Source of the DNA: Gyrodactylus bullatarudis
Taxonomy: Eukaryota > Platyhelminthes > Monogenea > Gyrodactylidea > Gyrodactylidae
DNA length: 63,567 nucleotides
NCBI GenBank assembly: GCA_012064415.1
Contig: SSNU01000246.1
Location: forward strand, 1 to 63,567
Direction: 5' to 3'
In this document: piece by piece, positions 49,439 to 61,111 of the stretch
Layout of the letters: each line of letters starts with the position of its first letter
How positions within the stretch are numbered: the first letter of the stretch is position 1
Notes under the pieces: generated by a model
Database searches by the model: none
Told to the model about the DNA's origin: nothing
What the model saw: the letters and a program-made list of their open reading frames with translations, nothing else
Translations under genes and position numbers: made by a program

Positions 49439-49693
49439 TTAATTTCGATTAAGCTGCACCTAAAAATATTTATTAAGACCTTAATCAATCATGTATAAAT
49501 TTTTTAGAATGATTCTTAACGAATGAAAATCGTTGATAACATGTATTGAAATTCAATGTAGACTCTGTTAATACTCATATATTGATAAATCAATGAAAAA
49601 ATTAGCAAGATTATTCAGAATAAATTACTGCTAACCCAGTTCATAAAGTGTTGAATATGCGAGAATCTAGCTCATACGAATATTTTCACCCGA

Positions 49694-50521
49694 ATGAATT
49701 ACACAGAGCTGATTCTCGATACTAAAGGTCTTGTTCCAAATTACATTTTCTCATCTGGATTTTTCTTTGCCATTTTCGTTGACAGTTTAAATCTATCCCT
49801 TGGCAAAAACGAATTAAGAAGAAAAAATTCACAAAAGTCTATCAAAGTTTTCATCATCCTACAGTTATTATGTATAATTGGGATTCTGATTGAACTTTTC
49901 TCGTGGAAATTTCTCTATCGAAAATGGTACACAAATCTGGTCCCAGTCTACTTGGTATTTCTCACTTCATTTTTTGTCAACATGGTCTTATCAAGGATTT
50001 CCATACTCAAAGATGTCAACTTGAACGATTTGACAGAATTTCTTTCCTATGGTTGTTCTGCAGTTTATTTTAATGCAAAATGTATTTCTGGCCCTTATTC
50101 CATAACTACAATTAGGTATTTCCTAGAACACACTTTTTTTCTGATAGTGATCGTGAGATTGTCACGGAGCCTTCTCAGACCATCACAAATAATTTGCATC
50201 CTTAGTGATGGTCTTGACCTGATTTGTTCCATATGGTTTCTATTTTCGAGTTTACTTCTTACAAGAAATTCGTACTCAATGAGTCATACTTTTGATAATG
50301 TCATGTATATTTCCATATTCTATTGCATAATTGCCTTGACGTCTCTTTTCATAATCATGATTTTGTATGCAATCTTTATAGACAATTCTGATGACGATCA
50401 AAAATCCTTTGGGAAAAATATGGACTACATTAAAAAAGGGAGATTCATTAATAAAGGGTATAATCTATTGACAAGATCTGAAAGTAGTGAAAACAATGAA
50501 ACAATATCTCTGTACGAATAA
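49694..50521 (+). CDS. Multi-pass membrane protein (275 aa), unrecognised
   Basis: A single exon encodes about six hydrophobic segments: around residues 18-38 (IFSSGFFFAIFVDSL), 52-70 (FIILQLLCIIGILIELFSW), 83-101 (VPVYLVFLTSFFVNMVLS), 140-160 (FFLIVIVRLSRSLL), 165-188 (IICILSDGLDLICSIWFLFS) and 200-228 (YISIFYCIIALTSLFIIMIL). A charged, Ser/Asn-rich cytosolic tail ends TISLYE. I do not recognise the family. It is divergent from DYNLT1 copy b and convergent with AFG1L: the two stop codons are 22 bp apart, so their 3' UTRs must overlap. Confidence 0.65.
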   Translation: MNYTELILDTKGLVPNYIFSSGFFFAIFVDSLNLSLGKNELRRKNSQKSIKVFIILQLLCIIGILIELFSWKFLYRKWYTNLVPVYLVFLTSFFVNMVLSRISILKDVNLNDLTEFLSYGCSAVYFNAKCISGPYSITTIRYFLEHTFFLIVIVRLSRSLLRPSQIICILSDGLDLICSIWFLFSSLLLTRNSYSMSHTFDNVMYISIFYCIIALTSLFIIMILYAIFIDNSDDDQKSFGKNMDYIKKGRFINKGYNLLTRSESSENNETISLYE

Positions 50522-50543
50522 ATATTATAATAAAATTGTAGTT

Positions 50544-52141
50544 TTAAATCTTTGTGTTTGATTTGTCCCAATATTGATCCGTCTCAATTTCGTGAAGTCT
50601 GGATAGAGTTCGGGAAAAGGCGAATTTTTCTTCCTCATTCGTGATTACAGATTCTTGAATGTTCTTCTGTTAAATAATAATAATGTTTATTATTAAGTAA
50701 AGGTTTTTATCATTGGTTAAATGGTTATTTAATAATATTCTACTTTCAATAAGAACCGGATATCAAATAGACTTTTATTCAAGAATTTGTAATTTGCTCT
50801 TGTCCCAGATAATCATAATTTAAATTTAGAAAATCTACTACATTATTAATTCTCGTGATCCTGTGATAAATCAAATACTCATTTTATTTTATAAAATAAT
50901 CTCCTAATTAAGAGGTTATAAGTGAAACTCACATCGGATACATTCAAATCGTCAAAGAGTTGTCTGTGTGATATAGAAGCCTCCACTTTTGGGCCATCTT
51001 CTGGATTGAACAAGGATTCAATTGGCTGTTCACTAAATATGACAAGTCTACGCATTTTGTCATAGATTACATCAACAAGGCTGATAAATCTGCGAGTCGC
51101 ACTCATCTTGGATATTGTCAACTGTGGCACTGAGTGCAAAATGATTGTATGAAAATTTTCACAGAGCCTAAGATAATCTGTAGGGCCGAGGGGCTAAATT
51201 ATAAGAAATTAAACAAACCTTTTCACAAATATCCTGGAATGAAAGAAATACAATTCCATCGGAACAATTATGGAAATTCAACTCTCGTCCATTAACAGTC
51301 AAAGTTCTAGGTTCTGATTTGCCATTTATTGAAATGCTAGTAAAATATTCACGAGCTTCTTTGACGTCACATGATCTTTAATTCATAATCAATTGAACTT
51401 ACACAAAATAGCGCTTATTATAATAGGAGGATTTAGTTGTTTCGAGTTTATTCTCGAGGCGATAATCAGTGGAAGATTTCATGTCGAAAATGGTGCATTT
51501 TTCTTTGAGCAAATCGATAAAGGGGAGGAAATTTATACGTGACAATCCATTCTTGTAAAGATCTGTAAATAATTTAGAAAAAGTTTCTTTATTTCACCTT
51601 CAGGTTTTCGATTCGAAGTTGCAATCATGATAAGATTACGATCAAAAAGATGTTGAAAGAAAATCTTCAGAATCATGGCATCTGTAATATCGACAACTTG
51701 AAATTCATCAAAAAGAATTATTTTGTATTCAAGGGAGACTTTATTTGCAACAATTTCAATGGGATCTGTTTTCCTTTGAGTTGAGTTTTGGCGTATTTCA
51801 TGAAGATCCTTATGAATTTGACGCATAAACTCATGAAAATGTATCCTTAACATTCTTTCCATAGGGTAGGTTTTATGAAATAGATCCATTATCATTGTTT
51901 TTCCACATCCAACTGAACCATGGATGTAAACTCCCTTGGTAGTTTGATAACCGAGCTAAAGTTTATAGGAGTAATTGAATACTTTTGAAAGAAAAGAGGG
52001 TCGCTGAATTTTTCCAACAACAGCTTCTAAAACAGAAATAAGATTCCTTTGATATTTCGAGTCTTTGAGTCCTTTATCCTTTATAAGCTGTTCATACGAT
52101 TGATTTAAAAGGGAAAAATTTCTTATTCTAAATTTGAACAT
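50544..52141 (-). CDS. AFG1L: AFG1-like mitochondrial AAA ATPase
   Basis: Six exons (52141..51983, 51955..51598, 51562..51403, 51375..51219, 51193..50933, 50666..50544) join in phase to 405 aa. Walker A is GSVGCGKT at residues 66-73 after KGVYIH. Walker B is IILFDEFQV, followed by DITDAMILK and IATSNRKPE (sensor). DLYKNGLSRINFLPFIDLLK, NGRELNF, CEKPLGPTDYLRLC, SATRRFISLVDVIYD and the final EEEKFAFSRTLSRLHEI match the Afg1/ZapE family to its C-terminus. The family works at the inner mitochondrial membrane in turnover of respiratory subunits. The N-terminus is short, so a targeting peptide is not obvious. Introns are 27, 35, 27, 25 and 266 nt. The 3' end is convergent with the upstream membrane protein gene. 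Confidence 0.95.
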
Positions 52142-52478
52142 TTGACTTAGCTGACAATTTAAAGAATAGACAATTGGTTATTTAAAACGACATTAATTTC
52201 ATGATGATGTAAAAGATTTGTTATACTACGGTCATTGAGGAATTTTGAATTTTTGAATGGAATTAATTAAATTTTAATTCTAATGAGAATGATTATAGTT
52301 ATAGATTAATATATCATAGTATTCAATATATTTTCGTATAAGAATAATTTATAAATATATGTGAATAAATGTGCTGCTCTATCAATAAAATTGTGCGACA
52401 GTGGCTGTGCTTTTAAAAATCTTGTATTTTCGTAGAAATATTAATTTTTCATAATTATACTCCTTAGTAGTCAAAAGT

Positions 52479-55400
52479 TTATCTTGTCAATGGATAAAAA
52501 TTAATTATGCCATTTTCTTGCCCAGCATACAAAAGCCTTTTTGTAAAGTAGGTGTTGTGTAAGAAATTTGCAACAGAGAATTTTTCTTTGCCCATCGTAG
52601 AAATATAGCCTATGCTGGTTAAAAATTATTATTGTAATTAAAGTAACCCGGGTATTCAAGCTTACTTTTTTCCATCAGTAGCTGAACAAATAAAAATTTT
52701 ATCTTGTTCATAAATCTCTCTTTTCAAGATTAGAACGTTTTCATATTTTCGGCCAATAGGAAATTGGTAATTTGAGTAATCAAATACCTCCTTGAATGGT
52801 TTATCTCTTGCTAATTCTGACTTATTGTATTTTTCTATATCAAAATAGTATAATTATTGGAAAATACTTTGAGTATAAAGCTGTTTCACTGCCATATCAA
52901 TGAATTTGATGAAATCATCAACAGGATATTTCATGTTGAGGTGACACTCCAGGACTGGCATTTTATCGCTTTCTAATTTCCAGACAGACGTCTTTGTTTC
53001 ACTAATTGCAATCATGTATAAAGATGTCAGAGAAACATTTAAAACTGGAGTTTGAAACAGATTAGTGCAGAAAGTGACGCAATTAAAGGCTTCTTTTCCG
53101 CATTTTAGCAGCACAATACGACCAGAGAATGTTCCATAGGCGATATCAAAATCAGTTGTATAAGAATCTATGTATAAGAAAATCGGTTTACTACTTGAGT
53201 GAGTTTCATTAAAAATTAAAAATATGTAAAAATACTATCATTCATTGTGATATCAACATTTATGACAAGATTCTTCTAGATTCCAGGGAGAGGTTCGTCA
53301 AGAACTCAAACAAATTAGCAGGGGAAGTGAATTTATGAATATTCTTTTGTTTTGAAGAAATAATAAAACGTGATTCATCAATCAAATATCAAACGACAGA
53401 CCAACGCAAGGTCTGTAGGCTTTGCTGTTGATGATCTGATCGAATTTCTAACTAACACATCGGATACTAGTAATCTGAAAATAACATCATTAAAAGAACA
53501 AGACATGATTGTTTTATGCAATATGACAAGAAATATATTAATGAGCCAACCAATGTTATTAGAACTATCAGGTTCGATTAAAGTTTGTGGAGATATTCAT
53601 GGACAATTTAGAGATTTAATAAGACTTTTTAATTTATGCGGATATCCAGATTCCACGCCCTATCTTTTTCTGGGTGACTATGTGGATCGAGGAAGACAAA
53701 GCATTGAAGTTATTTCATTACTATTTGCTTTTAAAATAAAATATCCAACATCATTTCATTTACTTAGAGGTAATCATGAATGTCAGACAATAACGAGAAT
53801 ATATGGATTTTTCGATGAATGCAGAAGAAGATTTAGTGTTCGACTTTGGCGAACATTTTTGGATGTTTTCAATTGTTTACCTATTGGGGCTATAATTGAA
53901 GATCAAATATTCGCATGTCACGGAGGACTGTCTCCGGAATTTTTTCAAAATGACTGTAAAAATCAGTATGAGTTGATAAATAAAATTAATGGTATTGTCA
54001 GGCCCTTAGATATACCAGAAGAAGGAATTGTCTGTGATATGCTTTGGTCAGATCCTCTTTCAAAAGAACTATTCCAATCAGACGAATCAGAATATTTGTT
54101 AGATTACGGATTTGCAGAGAATGAAAGAGGTGTTTCTTTTGTTTTCAATGAGGAAACAGTTGAAAGATTTAATAGAAGATTTAATTTTGAATTGATAGTA
54201 CGAGCTCATCAAGTAGTCCAAGATGGTTACGAATTTTTTGCAAACAGAAGATTAGTAACAATTTTCTCAGCTCCTAACTACTGTGGAGAATTTGATAATG
54301 CTGGCGCAGTATTTTCCTTAATAGTTAAATCATCAACAAATCAAGAATCTGGAACTCAAAACACTAAGAATCTTGAAGGCCTATTCCAAATTTTACAGCC
54401 AGATAATTTTGATGAAGTTGCATAGAGAAAAAAATACTGATTTATTTTCAAATTTTATTTCCTACTTGATATAATAGAACTGGGATTCAATAAATAATAG
54501 GTCTCAAATGTGTTTTTTTCATAAAATTTATGAAAACCAGTTTCAACCAAACTGAAATGGAACTGATGAAGAGATGCGTTAAAAAAATCAATTCTACCTG
54601 ATCAAAAGGAGTCGAAGAGATAGATATATATATATAGATATAGGAGAATCTTTGACTCTTCACCCGAATTATCGAATGCAATGAAAAAAATGACAGCTTA
54701 AGATTATACAGGCGACTCTAACAAAACCTCATCAAATATGTATCTTCTATGGCTTGAATAGACACCTTAGCCTCCCTTTACAGAAATCTCAAATAAGCAG
54801 AAGTGACCAAAAAAAATTGTTCATCTTTCTGCTTTCACTAATTGCCCTTCTACAGATTTTAAAATGTCTCTAAATACTAGAGTAAAACAAAGTAATCTTC
54901 AAAATTCTTCTTATTTTCTCAGCATGTGATAAAAGACTAAATTTTTACTACAAACCTTATCTGGAATTTTTCAAAAATCTTAATTTTTTCATTTCTCGTA
55001 GTAAAATTCATTGATAGCCATAAATAATTTGAGTTTACTCACGAGAATTCGATATCGCTATCGTTGTGATTGGATCTCTAAAAGGATCTTGATAAAAATC
55101 TATCAAATCCTTTTCTGAACAGTACATATTAATTTTACCCTCTATTGTACTGAGAAATATCAAATTCAAATATTGAATACATGAGGTTATAAAGGATAAC
55201 GATTCAGTTTTCCAAACTGAATTTTTCATTTTGTAATAGCCCATGAGACCATTGTTTGAGATGGCCATAATAATGTCTTTAGTTGTAAAGATTTGATCAA
55301 TTGGGGTTGCGTCAAGTTCCTTTGTCAAAAACTAAATCAAAATGAAAATTCTATGAAAATTATTGGGTAATAAGAAGGGTCTCAAAAAGTCCTATTTTTC

Positions 55401-57053
55401 ATAACTGTTCCATGCAAGGATTTAGAATATCCTTTCAAGCCTCAATGGGTCATATATGGGACAGGTAACTTTCTCAAGCTATAATTCTGTTTTAAAGAAA
55501 CTAAAAATAATTTATTGACCATTTTTTCTGAAAGAAGAACTTATATTCTTTAGAATGAACATTGACTTATCAAGTTACAATATTTTATTGAGAAGTTATG
55601 AGAATTTGAAAATGACTCGTTTTTGAAAAAAAATTCTGCAAATTTTTGAAAAAATACTCACAGACATTAAATTTAATTTAAATTAGACTAGTAGCTCGTA
55701 AACTTCTCTTTCCAACCATACCAAATAGAATTATTTTCGTCAAAACAGTAATAAAAAATATTTTGATACAATCTTTGTAGTAAATAGATTTTAAGGCTAA
55801 GATCAGAGATATATTAGCTATGGTGCATTTTCGAGATGTCAGAAATCAAAAATCATTTTACACTGCCTAAATACGGTAGAATTCTTTAAAAAGGTTAGGC
55901 ATTTACTGAATCTAAATAAAAATGGGTGGAGAGGATAGTTTTCCACAAAGTACGTTCGTAAAGTGTTATTATATTCAAAAGAAGTTGTTTTGAAATCTAA
56001 TACAGGACCTTTTGACCAACTTAAAATTAATTAAAAGACTTTTAGATTATTTTGAATAATTTCGGTTCGAGAAGGCTCAAAGTTGACAGTTGTGATAAAA
56101 ACTTATCTAAAGATTATCAACATAGAATTTTTATCTACCTAATCATAGTCACTTAATTTACGAACTTACCAGTTTTGTTTTAGAGTAGTCACAAGCATCT
56201 AATGGACCAGTTTCACCATCTTCTATTTTTATATGCAAAAGAGACAAATTGTTAGCATTAGATGAGCTGAAATCACTGGCATGCAAACTTATCTCATAAG
56301 CAAAGAGTTTTGATCCAAAAGATATCATACAGTAAATATTCTTGCTATAATAAGTTGATGTTTGCATGACTGCAATTCGGTCGATTTTATGAGAAAATGC
56401 ACCAATAACTTGAATTAGAAACCATCCAGTTGATTTTTCATGTCTATAGATGGCAATTGTGTCACTATAAACTGCAGCAAGTATATTTTCAAATGTGCAT
56501 ATCAAAGTGAGAGACTTTGTAGAACTGCCAGAGTCTTGGCCAATTTTCTCTAGATTAAAACTAAAATGTGCATAATGTAGGTTTACTTGATGCAGTGTAG
56601 ATTGTTGAATTCTTGAAGTTAAAATAAAATTATTACTTGGAGGATTAATATGATCAATCATTGGAATTTCATTCTCTTTCGTGTGCGGAATTGTCTTTTT
56701 AGGTGATAATTCTTTGATAAGTGAAGGGATTGCATAGAATTTGGCTTCTTCCAAAAGTGTCCGAGCATCATGTTTCTTCACAAATATATTCTTGCTTCTT
56801 AAATACTCGAGAATAATTTTGAAATAACTTGGATTTCGATCGATAAAAATCTACTTTAGAATAGTTAAGCATACTAATGTTGATTTTTCCTTGTGATCTT
56901 TAAGCAATCTTACATTCATTAAATATTTAACTTACAAGTTTAAATACGAGTTTTCTCCTCCTGAAATGAGTGTTTTACGTGTCGAGGAAAATCTAGAATG
57001 AAAGAATTATCTTACAGTTTTCCTCCAACATTTAAATCTACTACATCATCCAT
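52479..57053 (-). CDS. KCTD3: KCTD3/SHKBP1-like protein: T1/BTB domain plus beta-propeller
   Basis: Eight exons (57053..57016, 56992..56936, 56908..56875, 56850..56170, 55331..55043, 53167..52868, 52834..52666, 52614..52479) give 567 aa with consistent phases. Residues 1-85 are a T1/BTB domain: VVDLNVGGKLFSSTRKTL, IFIDRNPSYFKIILEYLRSK and LLEEAKFYAIPSLI. The rest matches the WD-like propeller of KCTD3/SHKBP1, with DFDIAYGTFSGRI, TSVWKLES, and near the end LLYAGQENGIINFYPLTR. These proteins oligomerise through BTB; KCTD3 regulates HCN3 channels and SHKBP1 binds SH3KBP1. The first three introns are only 23, 27 and 24 nt and cut the BTB domain into 38-, 57- and 34-nt exons. The 1.9-kb fifth intron contains an antisense PP1-like gene. 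KCTD3 versus SHKBP1 cannot be told apart here. Confidence 0.88.
53370..54425 (+). CDS. Intronless PP1-type Ser/Thr protein phosphatase, divergent
   Basis: 351 aa with all PPP signatures: GDIHGQ, GDYVDRG, LLRGNHEC, HGGLSP, RAHQVVQDGYEFF and FSAPNYCGEFDN. Closest in feel to PP1 (IYGFFDECRRRF, FNCLPIGAIIEDQIF, ENERGVSF), but it has insertions relative to PP1, e.g. NDCKNQYELINKING before IVRPLDIPEEG and a longer SKELFQSDESEYLLDY before the GFAENERG turn. Metal- and phosphate-binding residues are present, so it should be active. It has no introns, unlike neighbouring genes, and lies inside an intron of the KCTD3-like gene on the opposite strand. That suggests an inserted retrocopy that diverged, as with germline PP1 paralogues in other animals. 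Confidence 0.9.
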   Translation: MIHQSNIKRQTNARSVGFAVDDLIEFLTNTSDTSNLKITSLKEQDMIVLCNMTRNILMSQPMLLELSGSIKVCGDIHGQFRDLIRLFNLCGYPDSTPYLFLGDYVDRGRQSIEVISLLFAFKIKYPTSFHLLRGNHECQTITRIYGFFDECRRRFSVRLWRTFLDVFNCLPIGAIIEDQIFACHGGLSPEFFQNDCKNQYELINKINGIVRPLDIPEEGIVCDMLWSDPLSKELFQSDESEYLLDYGFAENERGVSFVFNEETVERFNRRFNFELIVRAHQVVQDGYEFFANRRLVTIFSAPNYCGEFDNAGAVFSLIVKSSTNQESGTQNTKNLEGLFQILQPDNFDEVA

Positions 57054-57154
57054 GTGGTTAAATATTTCAAGCTTGAACTTGAGAACATTTGCAAGAATAT
57101 AAACAAAAAAGTGCATTGAGATCGATTTGTTTAAAATTATTGTGGTTTTTTGAA
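57054..57154. promoter_or_regulatory. 101-bp divergent intergenic region (KCTD3-like / WDR19)
   Basis: The two start codons face away from each other across 101 bp, so this must hold both 5' UTRs and probably a shared promoter, unless upstream non-coding exons exist. No specific motif was identified. Confidence 0.5.
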
Positions 57155-60100
57155 ATGCAAACATTCAGAGAATATGTTTTTTATCCCGGTTGTAATGATA
57201 AGACTTTAATTGAAAGCTGCATTAAAGAAGAACTAATTGCTCTATCAAAGTAGTTTTATTCAAATTTTCAATATATAGGTCTGAAACATGTCTAACAATA
57301 ATTAACTCTGAATTCAAATTTATAGCCGATATACAAAATCCTACGTACGTTCGTTCTCAATTATCGAATAGTCCACTTAAAAAATATCACTGGTCATGTG
57401 ATGGTGAATTTATTCATGCAATATTTCAGGATTCTAATAAGCTTTTGTCGTGTAAATTCTCTGAACATTTTTCAGTAAAATATTATATTTCGGCCAAGAA
57501 TACCATTACCGATTTTACAACTTCACAAAATAAATCCGGGGATATAATTATATTTGACAGTGGTCATTTCTATCTCTATGAATATGAAAAGAAAGAGTGA
57601 GTTGAAAATGCTCATCCATTAGGTTTATAAAATTCTTCAAATTGGAATCTGGAACTTTTCTTGAACTATCCTGGAAATTTCCCAGTTATTTTTCTGTGAA
57701 AAGTTCAAAGTCCATTCATTTCTTCGCTTGTGACTGTAGTCCTATCAAAACTTTAAAGAAAGAAAAAGTTTATTTACTTAAAAATTTATCAGATTCCATT
57801 GTAAATTGCTCATTTTGTAATTTCTAGATAGCCTACTGTAACAGATTATCAATCTTTCTTATAAACCTTTATGATTCAAGTGAAGCTCCTGGGGAGATTT
57901 CTTTGAAAGATGATGAAATCTGTCTAGACTATTGTGGTCTGGACAAAGATAGAATTATCATCTTCTTCAAGAATGGCTACTTGGTCGTGAGATCACTGAA
58001 AAGAGAAACGTTTAACCAAGTACTATTTACAAAAAACTATTCAGAAGACCAGTCTATCCGTTCAATTTATATCTCTCATAACAAAAAATTTTGCTCTTCA
58101 ATCTCAGATCAAAACAGTATTTTCATACAGGATATTTCAGAGTTTACTAGCCCCATTGAAGTCTACAAACCGAGTTCGAATCACAGTCCCGATTTTCTTT
58201 TAGACGCAAAATTACACTGGGCTGGAAATGATAAAATTCTCTTCCTACTCATTGGAGACGAGAAGAAAATATTTTTTTTCCGAAATCAAGTTCGAAATTT
58301 GCATAGTTCATGGACCAGAGTAGAAGACTGCCAGACTTTTGTTGACATTGCCACTATGAAAGAAATGAATTCTATCCTTATCACAAGCTATCAGATTGAT
58401 TTTGAAAATCTCAAAGTAGTTAAAAAAATAAAGTCTTGATTTCGAAATTTCAGGGCCCGACAATAGCAAAATGTGTAAAGTTGCCTTGTGTCAACGTTGC
58501 TCGTCTCCAGAATGTTCATTTCTCCTCAAAGTTTCTGGCCATTAACCAGGGAAATAGCCTTCTAAAGATTTATTTTAGAGATCAAGAGGATAGCTTTAAG
58601 CTTGTAAAGAAACAATCTTTCCCGGGTATTGAAAATATACAGATCAACGAAAACTATTGCTTGGTCAGAGTGAAGAAAAATCTATATGAACTTATTCATG
58701 TACGTAGCGTTTTTTTTCAAAATTTGACACTTTGCATATTTCTAGATAAATATGAAGAAAAAAATTATTTCTTCAAATGAAATATCAAACAACGACGAAG
58801 AAGAGGATATGATTCTGGGAAACCATTGCCTGATTCGAATGAATAAAACCGTTTGTTGATTTCAATGATTTTTCATTTTTAGAAAGGTGAAATTTCTCTT
58901 CTAAGGTATGATGATCGGGAAAAAATTCTCATTAAAAAGGAAATAATTTCGAAGAAGATAAAATTCCATTCTGTTTGTAATTTGACTGATAGTCAGCTGC
59001 TTACTCAAGATTGCGATGGGGTTATAGCATTTACTAATATTGTAAGTGGTTCTTTGGAATGTTTTATATACTATACTGTATAGATTTATTTAAAAATATT
59101 ATTAAAATAGTTATATATCTCTGGTACAAATTTAATAAGAATTTCACAAATTCTGAAAATGATTTTGGATTTAAGAATATTAAAATCAATTCGAAATCTG
59201 GTTCTGAGAGAAAGAAGGACACTAAGTAAAATTGAGTATCCTCTTGAAGCTCTCAGATTGTACTGAATAGTGGTACTGGGCGTAAATTTTGAGTAGAGGA
59301 CAGCAGAAGAGGCCGTTCTTCTTAGCCATAGGTGTTGTAGATTGGCTTTGTCGAGGAGCTCCTTGTAGGGAAGTGGACCAAGACAACCTTTGAGGATTTC
59401 TTTAGAATGAAAATACTGGTTTTGAGATTATGGTCGTATGAGAGTCTTAGATCTTTGATGAAAGAAACTGTGTCGAAAGGTAAATGATGATTTGTAAAGG
59501 AGTTCATAATAGGCATGACTTTAGTTTTATTTTGATTGATCTCTTGAGACCTATTGAGGAAAGAGACTGTTTTATGTGTGTTTTATTTTACAGTTGGGTT
59601 TAATGTCTGAGGATATCAAATTAAATGTGAATGGGCCAATGATAGCGCCTTGAGGGAAACCCGAAGAGATTGGTGAGAGAACAGACTTTTGTCCATTGAG
59701 TACAACTTGTTGGTTGATAAAAATGACATCGTAAGCTTGATTATAGAAACCCCTATTCTATGTAAAAGGAAGAGAACAGTGTGACAGCTTTGATTGACAT
59801 GTTTGTATTCACACCTATGTATGTACAATGTACAAATAGTCAACCCCATGACTAATCGTGGGGAGGGGTATGGGATTGGGAAAACGAAAAATGACTTTTT
59901 TGATTTTTCATCAAAAAATCATTCAAAATCTGAGACTGATTTCAAAATCGAATTTTTGCCATATATTTTAGAATAGAAGCTTGAAAATTTCCAAGTTTAC
60001 TCTAAATTTCATGCTGAATATAATGGCACTAAATTTAAGTCTGACTGACTGCTTTAGCTCTTTTTGCTACGGCCTCTTCCTGATAAGATAGAAAAAATAT

Positions 60101-61042
60101 TCAAAGTGGAAATTAATCAGAATAAAAGATTGAGAACATCTACAAAATTTTATCAACCTATTGAAAAATTTGAGATTCTGGTAGCAAAATATATTTGGGA
60201 CCTTGGGAAAATATTAGGAGGAATGTTGCTCGATTCTGATTGGCCGACAAATACTCAATTTCTATTGGTCTATTATTCATGAGATTTGGGGTAGAAATGG
60301 TATATAACTAACGTATACTTGCACATTCACACAACTCTCGTCACTTTACAGGGCTTTTACCTGTATACCAATTGATATTATAACGACAAAGGGTTTTGTG
60401 AGAGAGAATGGGAATCTTTTAAAAGCTCTTTCTATGTCAACATAGACTACTGAACAGGGATTTTTTTGTATATAAGATTTTAGTGCAGAGAGTAAAATAG
60501 TGGGAGATTTCCTCTTTGATCATGACTTGTATTGGAACTGATGAAAAACTTTATGTTTATTTCAGCGAACAGACTCAATTATAAACCTTGGAAAATTTGA
60601 AGAGAACATCAGAAACGTATTCTGGGATCATTGCTCAAATAATTTCATCATCCTTCTGATAGTCACTGACGAAAATCATTTGACATTTTATCAAATTCCA
60701 AACTACGATTACCAGACAGAAAAACAAACCTATCTGAAATGGCCCACAATTGGGCTAGACAAAAACATTGAAATAATAGGTCTTTCCTACCAGTTCATCT
60801 TAACGAGAGAGGATAAAAATTATGAATTTTATTCTATAAATTTATGGCCGTTGGAGAATCCGCTTAGGAATCCTGTCTTAATCAAGGACGTGAAAGATAA
60901 ACTGGATCATTACATTTCCGCGTCCATTATTCTGGGCAGATTTAATGATTACCAATATCACTTGAGTCAGTTCAAAAGGATAAGTAACCTTGAAAAAGTT
61001 CGAGACATTTGCATTGAGTCTCTTGCTTTCAAAACAGGTTAG
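57155..61042 (+). CDS. WDR19: WDR19/IFT144-like intraflagellar transport protein, propeller half
   Basis: Exons 57155..57249, 57279..57596, 57623..57800, 57828..58415, 58454..58699, 58746..58850, 58883..59041 and 60566..61042 give 721 aa in phase. Matches to IFT144 run in order. HWSCDGEFIHAIF corresponds to the first blades. DRIIIFFKNGYLVVRSL, IRSIYISHNKKFCSSISDQN, SIFIQDISE and AGNDKILFLLIGDEKKIFFF correspond to its second half. DCDGVIAFTNI, NVFWDH and TDENHLTFYQI correspond to the second propeller. GRFNDYQYHLSQFKRI begins the helical part. IFT144 is an IFT-A subunit for retrograde transport and ciliary entry. Family members are about 1,340 aa; here a TAG stops just where the TPR region should start. 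A splice donor (AAAACAG|gttag) overlaps it, so downstream exons may follow. Introns are 29, 26, 27, 38, 46 and 32 nt, then one of 1.5 kb with a LINE. Confidence 0.75.
59190..60545 (-). mobile_element. Antisense LINE fragments in the last WDR19 intron
   Basis: The minus strand encodes LINE pieces: KTKVMPIMNSFTNHHLPFD and FIKDLRLSYDHNLKTSIFIL near 59.4 kb, and an RT strand reading CSVVYVDIERAF near 60.45 kb. The stretch ~59800-60350 between them is unrelated sequence. The element is dead and ends just before the acceptor of the next WDR19 exon. Confidence 0.6.
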
Positions 61043-61111
61043 AATTTAAATTCTTTTAAATCAATAGGAAAATTGTTTTGATGGAATCTTAAATCTTCTA
61101 TAAATATTGGT

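Noticed and set aside
54567..54600. CTGATGA string resembling a hammerhead core
   Set aside because: No GAAA at the right distance and no flanking pairing; chance occurrence.
57155..61042. ELP1, IFT140 or NUP88 as the identity of the beta-propeller protein
   Set aside because: Some local similarity was considered, but the order of motifs over two propellers and the start of the helical part fits WDR19/IFT144 best.
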